Assembly: GCA_016630955.3 (NCBI GenBank)
Contig: CM049986.1
Location: 2,232,001-2,296,000, forward strand
Reading direction: 5' to 3'
DNA length: 64,000 bases
Origin: Didymella arachidicola
Taxonomy: Eukaryota > Ascomycota > Dothideomycetes > Pleosporales > Didymellaceae
Part shown: positions 40,566 to 51,055 of the stretch, piece after piece
Position numbering within the stretch: position 1 is the first letter of the stretch
Layout of the letters: each line of letters begins with the position of its first letter
Notes under the pieces: generated by a model
Databases searched by the model: none
Told to the model about the DNA's origin: nothing
Seen by the model: only the letters and a program-made list of their open reading frames with translations
Program-made: the position numbers and the translations under genes

Positions 40566-43500
40566 CTAAAAGCCAAATTTACTCTTCACTATACCTGTAA
40601 CCAAGCCCCTCTTCTGCTTATTCACGAACTTGTTTACGTCGTCTGCCCACCCGGCGCTATTTTGGCTCAAGTTGTCCATGCTGTCGCCAACCGCATTGAG
40701 CTTCTCAGTGCGTTCATTGAATTGCCTAGAGGCCCATGCCCCCCATCCTTCTTGTGTCGGGGCGACCTGTGTGGGGTACGACGGGTATGCAGAGGATGAG
40801 GAGGAAGGTCCAGCGGCAGCACGGTTTGCGCGGCGTAGTTGTTCCTCTTCAGAACGAGCTTGGGCGAGCATGCGCTTAGATAATGGGCGGTCAGGGCCGC
40901 CAACTTTACATCTGTTAGTACAGGTGAATGCTAATGATCGAGGAAACGTACTCAGAAGATCCATATCTGCGGGAGTGACAAACTGAGTGCCAGAAATCCA
41001 TTGCATGTTGCTTATCGTCGGTCTCGGGGGTATGAGAAGCTCTGGGTTCATGAGCGTATCTCTACTCATCTCCAGGCGCAACCCTGTTCCGAAGATGTTC
41101 ACCAGGACCATCTCGGCAGGACCCTTCCAACCGAAAATGTCGCCTGTGCTGGTGATCACAGCATCAGAGAATCTGCGCACATCTAGAACTTCGCCAATCT
41201 TTACGGCTCCGATTTCTTTCAATGCCGGAATTGAGTATGCTCTTGCGCAGCCGTCGCCGTAGAGGCCCAATAGTGCATACCCGAGATCTTCATATCGCAC
41301 GACTGCTGCAGAGTCGCACAGGAATTGGTCCCAAGTTTTGTGCGCACCCTTATTGGAGGCTGGACGGAACAGCCGTGCACCAGAGACGGTGACTGCGAGC
41401 AAAACACCATTGATTCTCAATCCATTTCGTAAGCCTACGACAGCTGATTGCGATGCATATGCAGGGCGTCCTGACTCAGCGTGCATGGGGCTGATCTTGA
41501 TCACCTTGTCATCCAGCGAGGACACACCAGCAAAGGTTGTGGCATAGCGGCCACTAGACTCTGGCACAAGCTTGAATGTCGCCAGGTGACCGAGGTTAGT
41601 GCCGACGTGAAGCAAGATGCTGGAGAATTCCTCGTTCTCAAGAGTCATGACGCTGAACTCAAGACAAGTTGGCCATTCCGGTTTTGGCGCAGCATCTTTT
41701 GACGACCGACGGAAGCTGCCGCGTTTCTCCGATTTGAGATCTTGGACGGATCCTCTGAAGATGACAGCGGGTCCACGCAGATCAATGATAACCAATGCTC
41801 CACCTTCAAAGCCTGCAGCGACAAAGCCGACATCCGAGTGCTTCAGGGCTGTCACTGGCCCATTGCCTTCGTTTAAGAGCGTGAATGGTAACAAACCTTC
41901 TTTCAGTGCAGCTTCGCTTCTGTCAAGGATGTTGGTGAGCGCTTGCCGCTTGTTTTCTCCTGATGGAAACTCCTGACCAGGGTGCTTGTTGACGTTCCAT
42001 CTGAAGATAGTAACTTCACCGGACTTCAGACCCACTGACAACTCAGAAGCCGCACCAGCAAAGGAAGTCTGAGTGATTTCGATGTCATCTTGTCGGCCGA
42101 CTGCTCTCGCAACGTCGACTTGCAAAAGACCATCGTTCTCAATCTCGTCTGCATGCCCAGCATCCCACAGCCTGACAGTGCCATCCGCATGCGCACTCTG
42201 TACGATGTTGCGGTGCTCAAACCTCTTGAGAGGCAGGTTAGCCTCAGCCCCACCTGTAAGGAACTTCGGCCCATGTTGGCGTTTCTCAGTCATGCCCAGC
42301 CACCTTGTACGATCGACAGGTGCCATATTCGCGTAGCTGATGTAAGGGTGTACGAGCGTCATGGACAGATGCAGCTGGTTAGTCGGGGTGATAGGCATGC
42401 CGCTGGGGAATGACAACGTAACCAGCTCTCCAGACGCTAGTATCGCAATGACAGCAATTGGATCTTGACAGCCTCCGAAGTGTGGAGATGAGCGAGGGAT
42501 CAGGCATAGATCAACAACTTCCGCACCGGAAGGACATGGTAGTATGCGTTGCCTCTTGGGGTTCTCGAAGTGATCGGAGAGCAGCTGCCACGATGAGGTG
42601 TTGTAGATGGGTGTGCGTCCCAGCTCGAAGAATGTCAGGCTCTTTGCTGAGATGTTTGAGGGCTGGCCGCCTGCGATCAGTATACCGGTTTCATCCGGAT
42701 CCTGATTCGGGCACCAGGCAATCTTGAAGATGGGTGACTTGAGCGCAAATGCCCCCTCTCCTGCACCTGGACTGAAGTTCCCTGGTCCTGGCTTGTCCAC
42801 ATTGACGTCTTGTACTGTCCTGGCCTGGATAATGCGGCCATCCTTTGGGTCCCAGATAACTATACTGCTGTCTTCGTGGCCGGTCAGAACGAAGGTACCT
42901 GTTGGGTGCCAGACAGCTTGTGTGAGTGGTGGCTCGCGCTCCTTGTAAATCGCTCCAGGATCTGAATCGCCTCCCGGTGCGCCTTTGGGCAATATATACT
43001 GGAAGAACCTGAGCGCCTTGTTCTGCTTGAACGAGTAGATGACTGCTCCAGAGTTGTATCCAATCAGCAGAGACCCAATGTCTCGGGGGTGCAGCGACAG
43101 TGTGACGACAGCTGTCAAGCGCGACCGGGGGAACTGCTCTCGCCAGAGATTCGGGATCTTGAAAGGCGTCAAGCACTGTCGGTCGAGATCGTATGCGAAG
43201 ACGTCGCCATGCTGTGTGCCGAGCAGAGCGTAGTCGATGGTGGGGTCGCTGTGCAGGGCGGTGATCTTCGCAGGCGGGGAGTGCGCGTTCACGAGGGATT
43301 TCGTTTCGAGTGAGAATACGGAAAGATCATTCTTCGAGTCGACGCAGAGCAGTTTCTCGGCGCAGAACTGCAGGATCTTGACTGAAGCGCGGTGCGGCAG
43401 TGGCAGCACCACTTCGACTCTCTTTTGCCCGAAGACATAGATCTGGCCGTTGCCAAACGGGCTCTCCGCAGTGCCCACGGCGATGAGCGACTGCACCGGG

Positions 43501-43698
43501 TCGTATGCGACTTGTGTGATCTTGGAGTTTATGCCATAATTGCGGATCTGCATGTGTTAGCACGGCCCTGCTGGCAACTGCATACCAGCCAGGGACAGCT
43601 TCTGAGCGTACGTGGTCAAGGATGAGCAGATCAGGTCCAAGGCCGTGTGAGAGGTCGCTGTTCACACCAGCTTGCTTGCCGCGCAGTAGATGTGCCAT
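40566..43698 (-). CDS. SRO7: Lgl/tomosyn-family exocytosis protein Sro7, 1006 aa
   Basis: Binds the plasma-membrane t-SNARE Sec9 and the Rab Sec4 to promote docking of secretory vesicles and polarity. Three exons, 43698-43612, 43547-40952 and 40903-40566, give 1007 codons. It starts MAHLLRGKQAGVNSDLS. Exon 2 opens with IRNYGINSKITQVAYDPVQS, diagnostic for this family. Two WD40 beta-propellers follow, with repeats such as WHPTGTFVLTGHEDSSIVIW and SAHADGTVRLWDAG. The C-terminal tail (FNERTEKLNAVGDSMDNLSQ, ending VKSKFGF) resembles an R-SNARE motif that in yeast folds back on the propeller. The last intron (40904-40951, 48 bp, TACTAAC branch point) has no stop and is divisible by three, so retention would add 16 residues. 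The 87-nt first exon was joined by family match. Confidence 0.92.
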
Positions 43699-44113
43699 TG
43701 TCGTGTTGCGGTCATGACTTTGTCGCGCAGAAGTTGCGCAAGAGCTCTTGTCTTGGGATGCTGGGCTTCACTTGCCCGACGCGCCCGCGCTGACGTAGCG
43801 CCTTACCCGAGAAGCAGGGACTAGGCGGATCACCGGCAGCCTTCACTGCAGCGTAGGTCAACGGCGAAGCTTGGCAGGGAGATGGAATGCAAACACACGA
43901 TATCGATGTTGGCATACTATTACATCTACGTATCGTGAAAAGCTGTGAGCCACGCTCCTTGACAGCTGACATTGGTGCGACGTCCATAAGGGACGGGCCG
44001 CCCTGCTAAGAACATGTAAACATACGGCGTCCTCGGCCGCTTTCCTTCAACGCCGATGTGATCGCGGTAGCCGAGCGATCCCTTACCGAGGACTTGAATC
44101 ATTCTGTGACTCC
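43699..44113. other. intergenic, promoter side of SRO7
   Basis: About 415 bp between two minus-strand genes. No coding frame accepted and no recognisable motif. Confidence 0.4.
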
Positions 44114-46726
44114 TCATGTCGACATGGAGGTACCGTTGGGTGCGCCGTACGAGCCGTTTGGCGGCTGCGGTGTACCGGACCCCTGTCTGCTGCTGAAGCT
44201 AGTTTGAGCTGCAAGGCGCGCCTGCGATTGCGCCGCTGCCTGTGCCTGTTGCCTCTCCAGCATCATTTGCTGGGGATTACTGGAAAGGCCAGTGTAGCCT
44301 GTTCGTGTAACAGGCGCTTGAGGAGTGCCGTACTGAGATGGTCCATAGTATGTGCTTGCCATCTGGCCTCCTGGGGGGGCATAACCAGATCGTGTACCGT
44401 ATCCTGCCGGTGTTGCTGGAGCACCTGGCTTCATCGGCGAGCCCGTGCGGGCTTGAGGTGTGCCATACATCGGTGCCACGTTGGCTGAGCGCTGATAATA
44501 GCCGTTCTGGGGCTGTTGAGCCGTGTAGCGATTCTGGCCTTGGGCCTGCGGTGTGCCTTGGTAGAACTGTGAGCTTGCGGCGCCACCATAGCTAGCTGGC
44601 TGCGAAGAGCGTTGCTGATAGTATTGACCACTCGGCCGTGGAGTCTGCAAGTTGTGGCTCGGCGTCGCAGCATAGCCCTGCCGCGAAGAGGGAGCGAACG
44701 ATCCAGCACCAGCTTGGAAGCCTTGTGCTGGTCCAGACGGCGAGCGTTGGTATTGTATGGATGACGATCGCTGCGAATGATAGGCCGGTGCTGCCTGCAC
44801 GGGCCGTGCTGACGAAGATGGTCGCGCATACTGTGTGCTGCCAGCTGGGTACAGAGACTGTGAGCTGGAGCTTGCTCGAGTAAGCGTTGGAGGTGGCGCT
44901 GGAGCAGAGGCGGGTGCTTTGGCAAGCCTGGACAGTTGATCCTCTTCCATGACTCCTTTATACTCGCTGGTATCGAACAAGATGGTCCGACTGATGTTGA
45001 GCTCCTCGAGCTGATCTCCGTTCAATTTCGCAACAGCATACGGCGGCAATTGCGAGATCATCAGAGTGAGCTGAGACTTGAGGATCCGGTATACGTCGAT
45101 CTCGTCGGTTGATGGTGTGGAGGGGCTGCCCACCAGTTGGGCCAGTGACGAGTTCTGTACAACTGGCGTTCTGGGATTGGTAGTCAATGACGAGTTCCGT
45201 ATCCTTTGGTGCGAGGCTAAGGTCTCAATAAGCTCTGAGACATCCTTGAGAACCTCGTCTATATCCTTATCGTGTTCACTCTTCTCTTCGGGAAAGATTT
45301 TGTCCTCGATAGGTACAAAGTTCTCGACGGCATCCTTGAAATCATCTTCTTCGCCAGCGGCGCCGTTGGTCTGGGCCTCAGCAAGCTCATCGGCATCCAG
45401 CAGCTGTGGGTCGATGGGGAAGACTTCGTTGAAGCGCTTCTCGCCGACTTTCTGCCACCACACCCTGTTCTTTGTCTCCTCGGGGATAATGGCAGTGGCA
45501 TCGTCGCGGGTTGGCGCAAAGCTAGAGTATGCGCTGCGGAACAACGCATCCTCTTTGGCCTGCTGAACAGCTACGAGGATCGACTCAGACGGTGGCTGCT
45601 GGGCTTCACCAGTGCTGAGCGCACGCTGTCTGCTCTTTTGCCTTGCTGTTGGCGATGTTTGGTCCTTCGGCACGTCAACGCCTCCGTATCCCAACCAGAA
45701 TCCAGCAGAAAGACTCTGATGTGCGTGTGATTGAGAGCCCTTGCGCTTCGGCTTGGCTGGTTCCGGGTGTGCAAATGTGATGGTGTTGCCTTTGCTAGTG
45801 GTCGGTCTCGCAATCTTTGGAGGGCTGATCTGTGGCAGGTGGGCAGGCGCACGGAAGACCTCACCGATCGTCATGATTTTCTCCTTCTTAACATCTGTCT
45901 GACTGAGAGCCGGGAAAACTTCCGTGGTCTGGATGTTCTGCGGCAGGGTAGCTTCTCGTAGGGGTAAGGTCACGCTGACCGATGCATCGAAGGCAGGTAT
46001 CCCATCTGCTGGCGCAATCTTGCGCGGCTGTTGCAGACTCGAGAAGAGTTGCTTTGGGCCTTGTGCGTTGCCAAAGAGTGTCAAGACTGTCCGACTGGTT
46101 GGCTCCTTCTCCTCTTCCTGCTCTTCTTCCTTTACTTTGATAGGTGCGTCCTCGAGTGTCACCGCCTCGGCTGTAGCAACGATGGCTGCCTCGTCCTTGT
46201 CTGCTTGTGCGCTTCGAGCCTCTTCACGCTCTACAAGCCTTCTGACTACCTTCTGGAACGCGAGTACCTTTGCTTGCAGTTTAGTCTCCTCGAGGGTTGC
46301 TGGTGCGTCAGAGCTACCGCTGGGAGCGAGCTCTGCGGCTACAGTCTCGACGTCTTTTTCCAATGCCTTCAATGAATCATATGCGCCTGTCTGCACACGC
46401 TCGGTGATGGTCGAGGGACTGGCTGACTGAGCCAGCTTGGCGCGTTTGGTGTCGGCCTCGCCCGAGGAGCTGCGCGGGGGCAGGGCAGGAACAGCATGTG
46501 TCAGTATGGAGGGTTGCGTGTCGTAGCTCCTCAAGATGAACAAGACGTCGTCCAACACGGCCTTCAGGGCGTGCGTCGTGCCGTTCAGCGTCGCCTTAGG
46601 CGCGGCCGCCGATGCGCCATTGGAAAGTACGACTGCGGTGTCGGCGTGTTTCCGCTTCGCAAAGGCCGGCGATTCTGGGGCGGTGGGCAGCGAGGGCGGG
46701 GTGAGGGTGCCGTTAGCGGCGGTCAT
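44114..46726 (-). CDS. large nuclear-type protein, possibly a chromatin-remodelling (RSC-type) subunit, 870 aa
   Basis: A single exon from the ATG at 46726 (MTAANGTLTPPSLPTAP). Early basic stretches (AKRKHAD, TKRAKLAQ) could be nuclear signals. A helical segment (LKAVLDDVLFILRSYDTQPS) and a coiled stretch (VLAFQKVVRRLVEREEARS) lie in the first 200 residues. The best-conserved part is central: WWQKVGEKRFNEVFPIDPQ, then DEIDVYRILKSQLTLMISQL and PPYAVAKLNGDQLEELNIS. The last 250 residues are Gln/Tyr/Ser/Pro-rich low-complexity repeats. I associate the LPPYAVAKLNG block with a fungal protein often described as an RSC or SWI/SNF-type subunit (Rsc58-like), but I cannot confirm this from memory. Treat the function as unproven. 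Confidence 0.72.
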   Translation of the reverse strand: MTAANGTLTPPSLPTAPESPAFAKRKHADTAVVLSNGASAAAPKATLNGTTHALKAVLDDVLFILRSYDTQPSILTHAVPALPPRSSSGEADTKRAKLAQSASPSTITERVQTGAYDSLKALEKDVETVAAELAPSGSSDAPATLEETKLQAKVLAFQKVVRRLVEREEARSAQADKDEAAIVATAEAVTLEDAPIKVKEEEQEEEKEPTSRTVLTLFGNAQGPKQLFSSLQQPRKIAPADGIPAFDASVSVTLPLREATLPQNIQTTEVFPALSQTDVKKEKIMTIGEVFRAPAHLPQISPPKIARPTTSKGNTITFAHPEPAKPKRKGSQSHAHQSLSAGFWLGYGGVDVPKDQTSPTARQKSRQRALSTGEAQQPPSESILVAVQQAKEDALFRSAYSSFAPTRDDATAIIPEETKNRVWWQKVGEKRFNEVFPIDPQLLDADELAEAQTNGAAGEEDDFKDAVENFVPIEDKIFPEEKSEHDKDIDEVLKDVSELIETLASHQRIRNSSLTTNPRTPVVQNSSLAQLVGSPSTPSTDEIDVYRILKSQLTLMISQLPPYAVAKLNGDQLEELNISRTILFDTSEYKGVMEEDQLSRLAKAPASAPAPPPTLTRASSSSQSLYPAGSTQYARPSSSARPVQAAPAYHSQRSSSIQYQRSPSGPAQGFQAGAGSFAPSSRQGYAATPSHNLQTPRPSGQYYQQRSSQPASYGGAASSQFYQGTPQAQGQNRYTAQQPQNGYYQRSANVAPMYGTPQARTGSPMKPGAPATPAGYGTRSGYAPPGGQMASTYYGPSQYGTPQAPVTRTGYTGLSSNPQQMMLERQQAQAAAQSQARLAAQTSFSSRQGSGTPQPPNGSYGAPNGTSMST

Positions 46727-47554
46727 GGTGACGATGGGTGCTCTTTCGCGATGCGCGCGCGGTGCTGCAACGCGCTCAGGACGGCCAGAGTCGTGTTGGC
46801 TTCAGCAACATGCCCTTAGTAAGGGAGGCGGGCCGGTCGGAGTGTTGCTATGCGCGCGTGTCGTGCTCAATTCACTCTCGCTGTGCGCAAAGACCCGCTG
46901 CCGAGGGTGGACTGCGACGGTTTGGCTGCTGGAGTTGGCTGGTTCGTTGGTCAAAGTTCCGCGATCCAACGGACAAGCGCACGTAAGACTGCCAAGGATG
47001 GCACGCCGGTAGCACAGGGCCAGCAGCACACACGCCTGCAACCGGAGATTCTGATAGCGTCTGTGTCTCAGAAGGCTATTGTTGACGATGCGGTATTCTC
47101 TTTGACGATGCGGAATTCTCTTTGATGATGTGAAAATGCTTGGGAAAGTCCTTCCCTGCTGTGTCTGCCACACGACTGCTCTTCTGCTTCGGTGCAACCG
47201 CTAGCGCTGAATCGTCGACCGTGACCGAGCCTCGTCAATTTTCCCCGTCCATCTCCCTCGCACTGCAATCGACCTCTACGCGCGTTTGTCACGGTCAATT
47301 CTGTCGATGAATGCCCCTAATTCTCTCTCTGGCAGCTTCAGGGAGCCCATGTCGCCTCCTCCGGCCCTCGGCGCGCCTCGCAGGGCAATGGGTTGGTCTC
47401 GCTCGCCCATCTGGGAGACCGTGAAGCTGACTTGATATGCCAGCGCCCTCCGCCGAAGACAGCCAGACACACTCCCCTGTGCCATACAGCACATCTGATA
47501 CTCTTACCTCCATGCACATCAGTACTTCGCTGTCAAGAGCGCCGAGCTGTAGTT
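46727..47554. other. divergent promoter region with a short tandem repeat
   Basis: Separates the possible remodeller subunit (minus) from the 971-residue gene (plus). Open frames here, such as 46536-47012, run antisense into the neighbouring gene and are not accepted. A 20-bp tandem repeat is listed separately. The frame of the downstream gene is open from 47393 but has no ATG before 47555. Confidence 0.4.
47081..47131 (+). repeat. 20-bp tandem repeat, about 2.5 copies
   Basis: Two copies of TTGACGATGCGGWATTCTCT (W = T in the first copy, A in the second) are followed by a partial third copy, TTGATGATGT. It lies in the divergent promoter region, about 355 bp from one start codon and 425 bp from the other. 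Confidence 0.75.
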
Positions 47555-50470
47555 ATGCCAGCGTGCAAGACACTGTCTTCGCCCCATGACAGCGTATCGA
47601 GATTCTCGACCACACTCTCTACGCAGACCGCAGAGAACGATGTCACTCCAGCTGAGGAAGATAGCATGTTTGGGTGTCTGAATGGCGAAACGGCGGCTCA
47701 GTCGAGGGAGGAGGCACATCCAGGTCCTAAGGGCGTTGTCGAGGTAAAGAATTTGCTCTTGTCTACGCAGGAAAGACCTGCAGCGGGCGGGACGGAAGTA
47801 ACTGGCTTTCTCGCAGAAGTCAGAGAGGCAGCGTTGGACCTGCGAGAGCCAGCACCACCCCATGACGCTCGTCGTTCACCCATCCATACACCATTCAAGG
47901 CACAGAAGAGTCGCGCTTCAAGGAAATCCACTCGGCCTAGTCAGACAACGAAAATCCTCGACAGCATACCGACCGACGCTCGTATCCTCTACACTTCCGC
48001 GCTTTTGAGGAAGACAAAACCGGCGGACGTACGTCCCAAGCGTGTGTTACCGGGCGGTCACAGGTGGACAAGCAAATTCTCTTTGCCTTCGCGAGCTTCT
48101 CTTCAAGACACTACCACGTCAATGACTGTGCACGCAATACTGACAAGATGCCTCCGCCATCTTACTGCACCGGACACCAAAGATACGCCGTTCGTTTGCA
48201 CCCCGCACGAACACAAACTTTTCCAGCATGAAGGTTTGACTCAGGACATTGTGCAGGCATGGGCCTCGTCTCTCCTGAACACCAACTCAAACACCGCTGC
48301 CAAAATATTCCAGCGTGGTGCTGCCCCGCCCCCTTTCTTCTTGGTTTTGCTCTTCCTTCGCCGTGAGCACATCCGAAGGTTTGCGTTAGGTATGGTCCTT
48401 AACCATATCAGCTCGAGGTTAGGATCAGAAGAAATCGACTGGGGTACCCTGAGGACCTTAGCTATTCGAACATTACGCCATGCGCGCAGGATGTGGCCCG
48501 AGGCATTACCCCGGATCTCAACAATCTTCTTGGACAAGGCAGCGGAGATCCATTCGAATAGCAGCACTGCGAGCGCAGAGTCACGTAACTCTACTCAAAT
48601 CACCCGCTTCTGTAATTATCTGCTTTCCTTGCTCTCGCTACCATCGTCCCTCCGGCCGATGATAGCATCTCAACACCAGGAGGACGCGCAATTCCGAACC
48701 CTGCAGTTCATGGCTGGGTCTGATCCATCCATCGCCGTTACGCGAACTGGATTTCGAGCTATCGCACGCATCCAGCTCACGCATGCAAAAACCGAACAAG
48801 AGAGGGACTGGGCTGAGCTGAAAGGCCCCTCCTGGCCGCCTTGGAAAGAGAGTCGAACGGCGATGGATGACGACAAGGGCTACGCATATGGTGCTTCGCG
48901 AGCTTCGAAGATTCTGCACCGCATGTTTGAAGCCGGCTATGCTCCACGCAACTGGGAAGAAGTCGCTGAGGTGTATGCTGGATGGGATACTGATCTCAGC
49001 CCCACAATTCAGACTAGAGCACTCCTCCCGTATGGCTTCCGAGGCCAGCACGCTCACAGATTGTGGGCTTCACGTATACGGACCACAAGGACCAGGCGCG
49101 AAGCCTGGGCGGCCTTCCTTGCACACGAAGCCTCGGATGCTCGTACACATGAGGACATTTATCTTGCTATGTTCGAAAAACTGTACTACATGGACGTCTT
49201 ACGGAAGAGGGACGGTGAGCTCCATCGAAGCATGCATCTCGACGGCTCACAGGAAGCCATAGAGAGTCCAGAGGACCAGGCAGCGACCTTGCTTCCTGGT
49301 GACATGAAGGAGGTCTTGGCTGAGCCCGTCTCACCCTTGCACAACGTCTACCTTCGCGAAGCCGTACCCACATACGAGCAGCTGTACGCCCGTATGGTTA
49401 GTAAAAGCATACGGCCGACGGGGAGACTCCTAGCCTTCTTGCTGGAGACGTATCCCGATTTCGCCACCTTATACAAACTGTTAGAAATGTGTAGTGGCGA
49501 TTTCGAAGGTGGTATTGGATGTCTGCTTGCTGGACCGCACGACGAAACCAGTACAACTCACTGCCTTCCCGACTATTTCCTAGCGGCGTTCTTTCGTTTC
49601 CTCTGCCGCTTTGGTCAATCTACCAGAGGGTTTTCAGCCACAGGAGTGTTCTTGGAGCGAAAGCAGCACATTCGGGAGTTTATGTTCAATCAGAATTATC
49701 TCTTGGAATATGCCTACGCTCTGCTCCTACACTACAAGCCTCGCTATCAGCCAATTTGGACTGCTTTCATGGAGAGGATCGTGTTCGGCAAATTCGGGAG
49801 CAATTCTCTATACCACGAGAAAGACAGTCAGATAGGCATCACCGACACTCAATACAGCATCGTAATCAGGCTTCTGGACACGCTCAGGTCTGTCGATGTT
49901 GATGTTGAAGGGGACCTCTTCATTCTTGCCTGCACAGCTACTAGATATGCTGCGCAGGCTGTCCACCGCGGCAGATTTTCGTTCAACCAGGGGCGCAGCT
50001 TCCTCAACGATCGATCGTACCGTCTCCGCACTTTGTTCCATCACCTCGTAGGCGCTCACGCAGATCCGGAGGTGCCAACCCACTTGACTGGTATTCCATC
50101 ACACATCCCAGGTCCTGCAGAGCTTCACGCTTATGTTCGTGCTCTTGGCGTGCTTCGTGACTACGAGGGGCTGTACTCGTTCTCCACGTGGCTTACAAAG
50201 CATAAGAATGAAGTCATAGCGCGCGCTCGAGCGCAACATGGTGGCAGTGACATGCTGTTCCGTACACTGGTAGCTTTGAGGGCCGCTACTGGCGGGTGGC
50301 TTGAGGAAGGACTTGACGCCCGACCTAGAGCGCCAGAGGAAATCAAGGAGCTGATCAAGGCTCAAATCAGCAGTGTTGAAGAATGGGGCGGGTGGCCAAG
50401 CCAGAAGTATGTACAATTGTACATCGAAGGCCACGTAAAGAGCGCAACGCCTGAGGCTGGAGGGCGGTGA
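47555..50470 (+). CDS. large helical protein of unknown function, 971 aa (possibly PPR-like, mitochondrial)
   Basis: A single exon; the first ATG in frame is at 47555 (MPACKTLSSPHDSVSRFS). The N-terminal 25 residues lack acidic residues and could be a mitochondrial presequence, which is uncertain. Apart from a disordered, basic region at about 100-170, the protein looks all-helical. Stretches such as ASKILHRMFEAGYAPRNWEE, then YEQLYARMVSKSIRPTGRLL and HAYVRALGVLRDYEGLYSF have the helix-turn-helix spacing of pentatricopeptide-type repeats. The block GWDTDLSPTIQTRALLPYGF seems conserved in Pezizomycotina by my recollection. PPR proteins bind organellar RNA, so a role in mitochondrial expression is a reasonable guess only. 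No other domain was recognised. Confidence 0.75.
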   Translation: MPACKTLSSPHDSVSRFSTTLSTQTAENDVTPAEEDSMFGCLNGETAAQSREEAHPGPKGVVEVKNLLLSTQERPAAGGTEVTGFLAEVREAALDLREPAPPHDARRSPIHTPFKAQKSRASRKSTRPSQTTKILDSIPTDARILYTSALLRKTKPADVRPKRVLPGGHRWTSKFSLPSRASLQDTTTSMTVHAILTRCLRHLTAPDTKDTPFVCTPHEHKLFQHEGLTQDIVQAWASSLLNTNSNTAAKIFQRGAAPPPFFLVLLFLRREHIRRFALGMVLNHISSRLGSEEIDWGTLRTLAIRTLRHARRMWPEALPRISTIFLDKAAEIHSNSSTASAESRNSTQITRFCNYLLSLLSLPSSLRPMIASQHQEDAQFRTLQFMAGSDPSIAVTRTGFRAIARIQLTHAKTEQERDWAELKGPSWPPWKESRTAMDDDKGYAYGASRASKILHRMFEAGYAPRNWEEVAEVYAGWDTDLSPTIQTRALLPYGFRGQHAHRLWASRIRTTRTRREAWAAFLAHEASDARTHEDIYLAMFEKLYYMDVLRKRDGELHRSMHLDGSQEAIESPEDQAATLLPGDMKEVLAEPVSPLHNVYLREAVPTYEQLYARMVSKSIRPTGRLLAFLLETYPDFATLYKLLEMCSGDFEGGIGCLLAGPHDETSTTHCLPDYFLAAFFRFLCRFGQSTRGFSATGVFLERKQHIREFMFNQNYLLEYAYALLLHYKPRYQPIWTAFMERIVFGKFGSNSLYHEKDSQIGITDTQYSIVIRLLDTLRSVDVDVEGDLFILACTATRYAAQAVHRGRFSFNQGRSFLNDRSYRLRTLFHHLVGAHADPEVPTHLTGIPSHIPGPAELHAYVRALGVLRDYEGLYSFSTWLTKHKNEVIARARAQHGGSDMLFRTLVALRAATGGWLEEGLDARPRAPEEIKELIKAQISSVEEWGGWPSQKYVQLYIEGHVKSATPEAGGR

Positions 50471-51055
50471 AATATTGGTACGACGAGCTACCTAGTTTAC
50501 ATGCGAAGTGCACCGTACAAGCACAATTCACATCACGCGAATGCAAACCTGTAAACATCAATGCGCAATGTTTCTTCTCTCCAAACAAGACTCAGACGCG
50601 TCTTACAAAGGTCTTTGCTGCAACAAGGAGCTGGCGATGAAGACGTTCCAGCGGCAACCTGAAACGACAGTAGTTGGGCACGTGACGTGCTGCTCCACCG
50701 GTTTTCCGAATCAGCCTCAAATAACGCCGCGCACGCCCCTGCTTTCGAAACCCAGATGGAGCTTCCCTCTGACTCGGACGCGTTCCAAATCAAGGCGCAT
50801 GCATGCGAATAGCCTCCTATTTCGCAAAACGGAGTCCTGCCCGTAATTGACCCTGGCCTTCACCATTTTCAATTTCTCAACTCAGATTCCTTCGCATCTG
50901 TCCTTTTCGCTCTGATTTTCAAGTAATAATACATCTAATATCAACATTACTAAGGAGGATTTCGAGAATTGTTTCCAACCCATCCACTTCCAGCGTTTAG
51001 CCTATTGAGCATCTAGCATTCAACGACACCCGACATATTCAGGTCCACCAAGACC
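50471..51055. other. intergenic, 585 bp
   Basis: 3' flank of the large helical-protein gene and the leader of the next gene, which is AC- and pyrimidine-rich from about 50850. No coding frame accepted. Confidence 0.4.
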
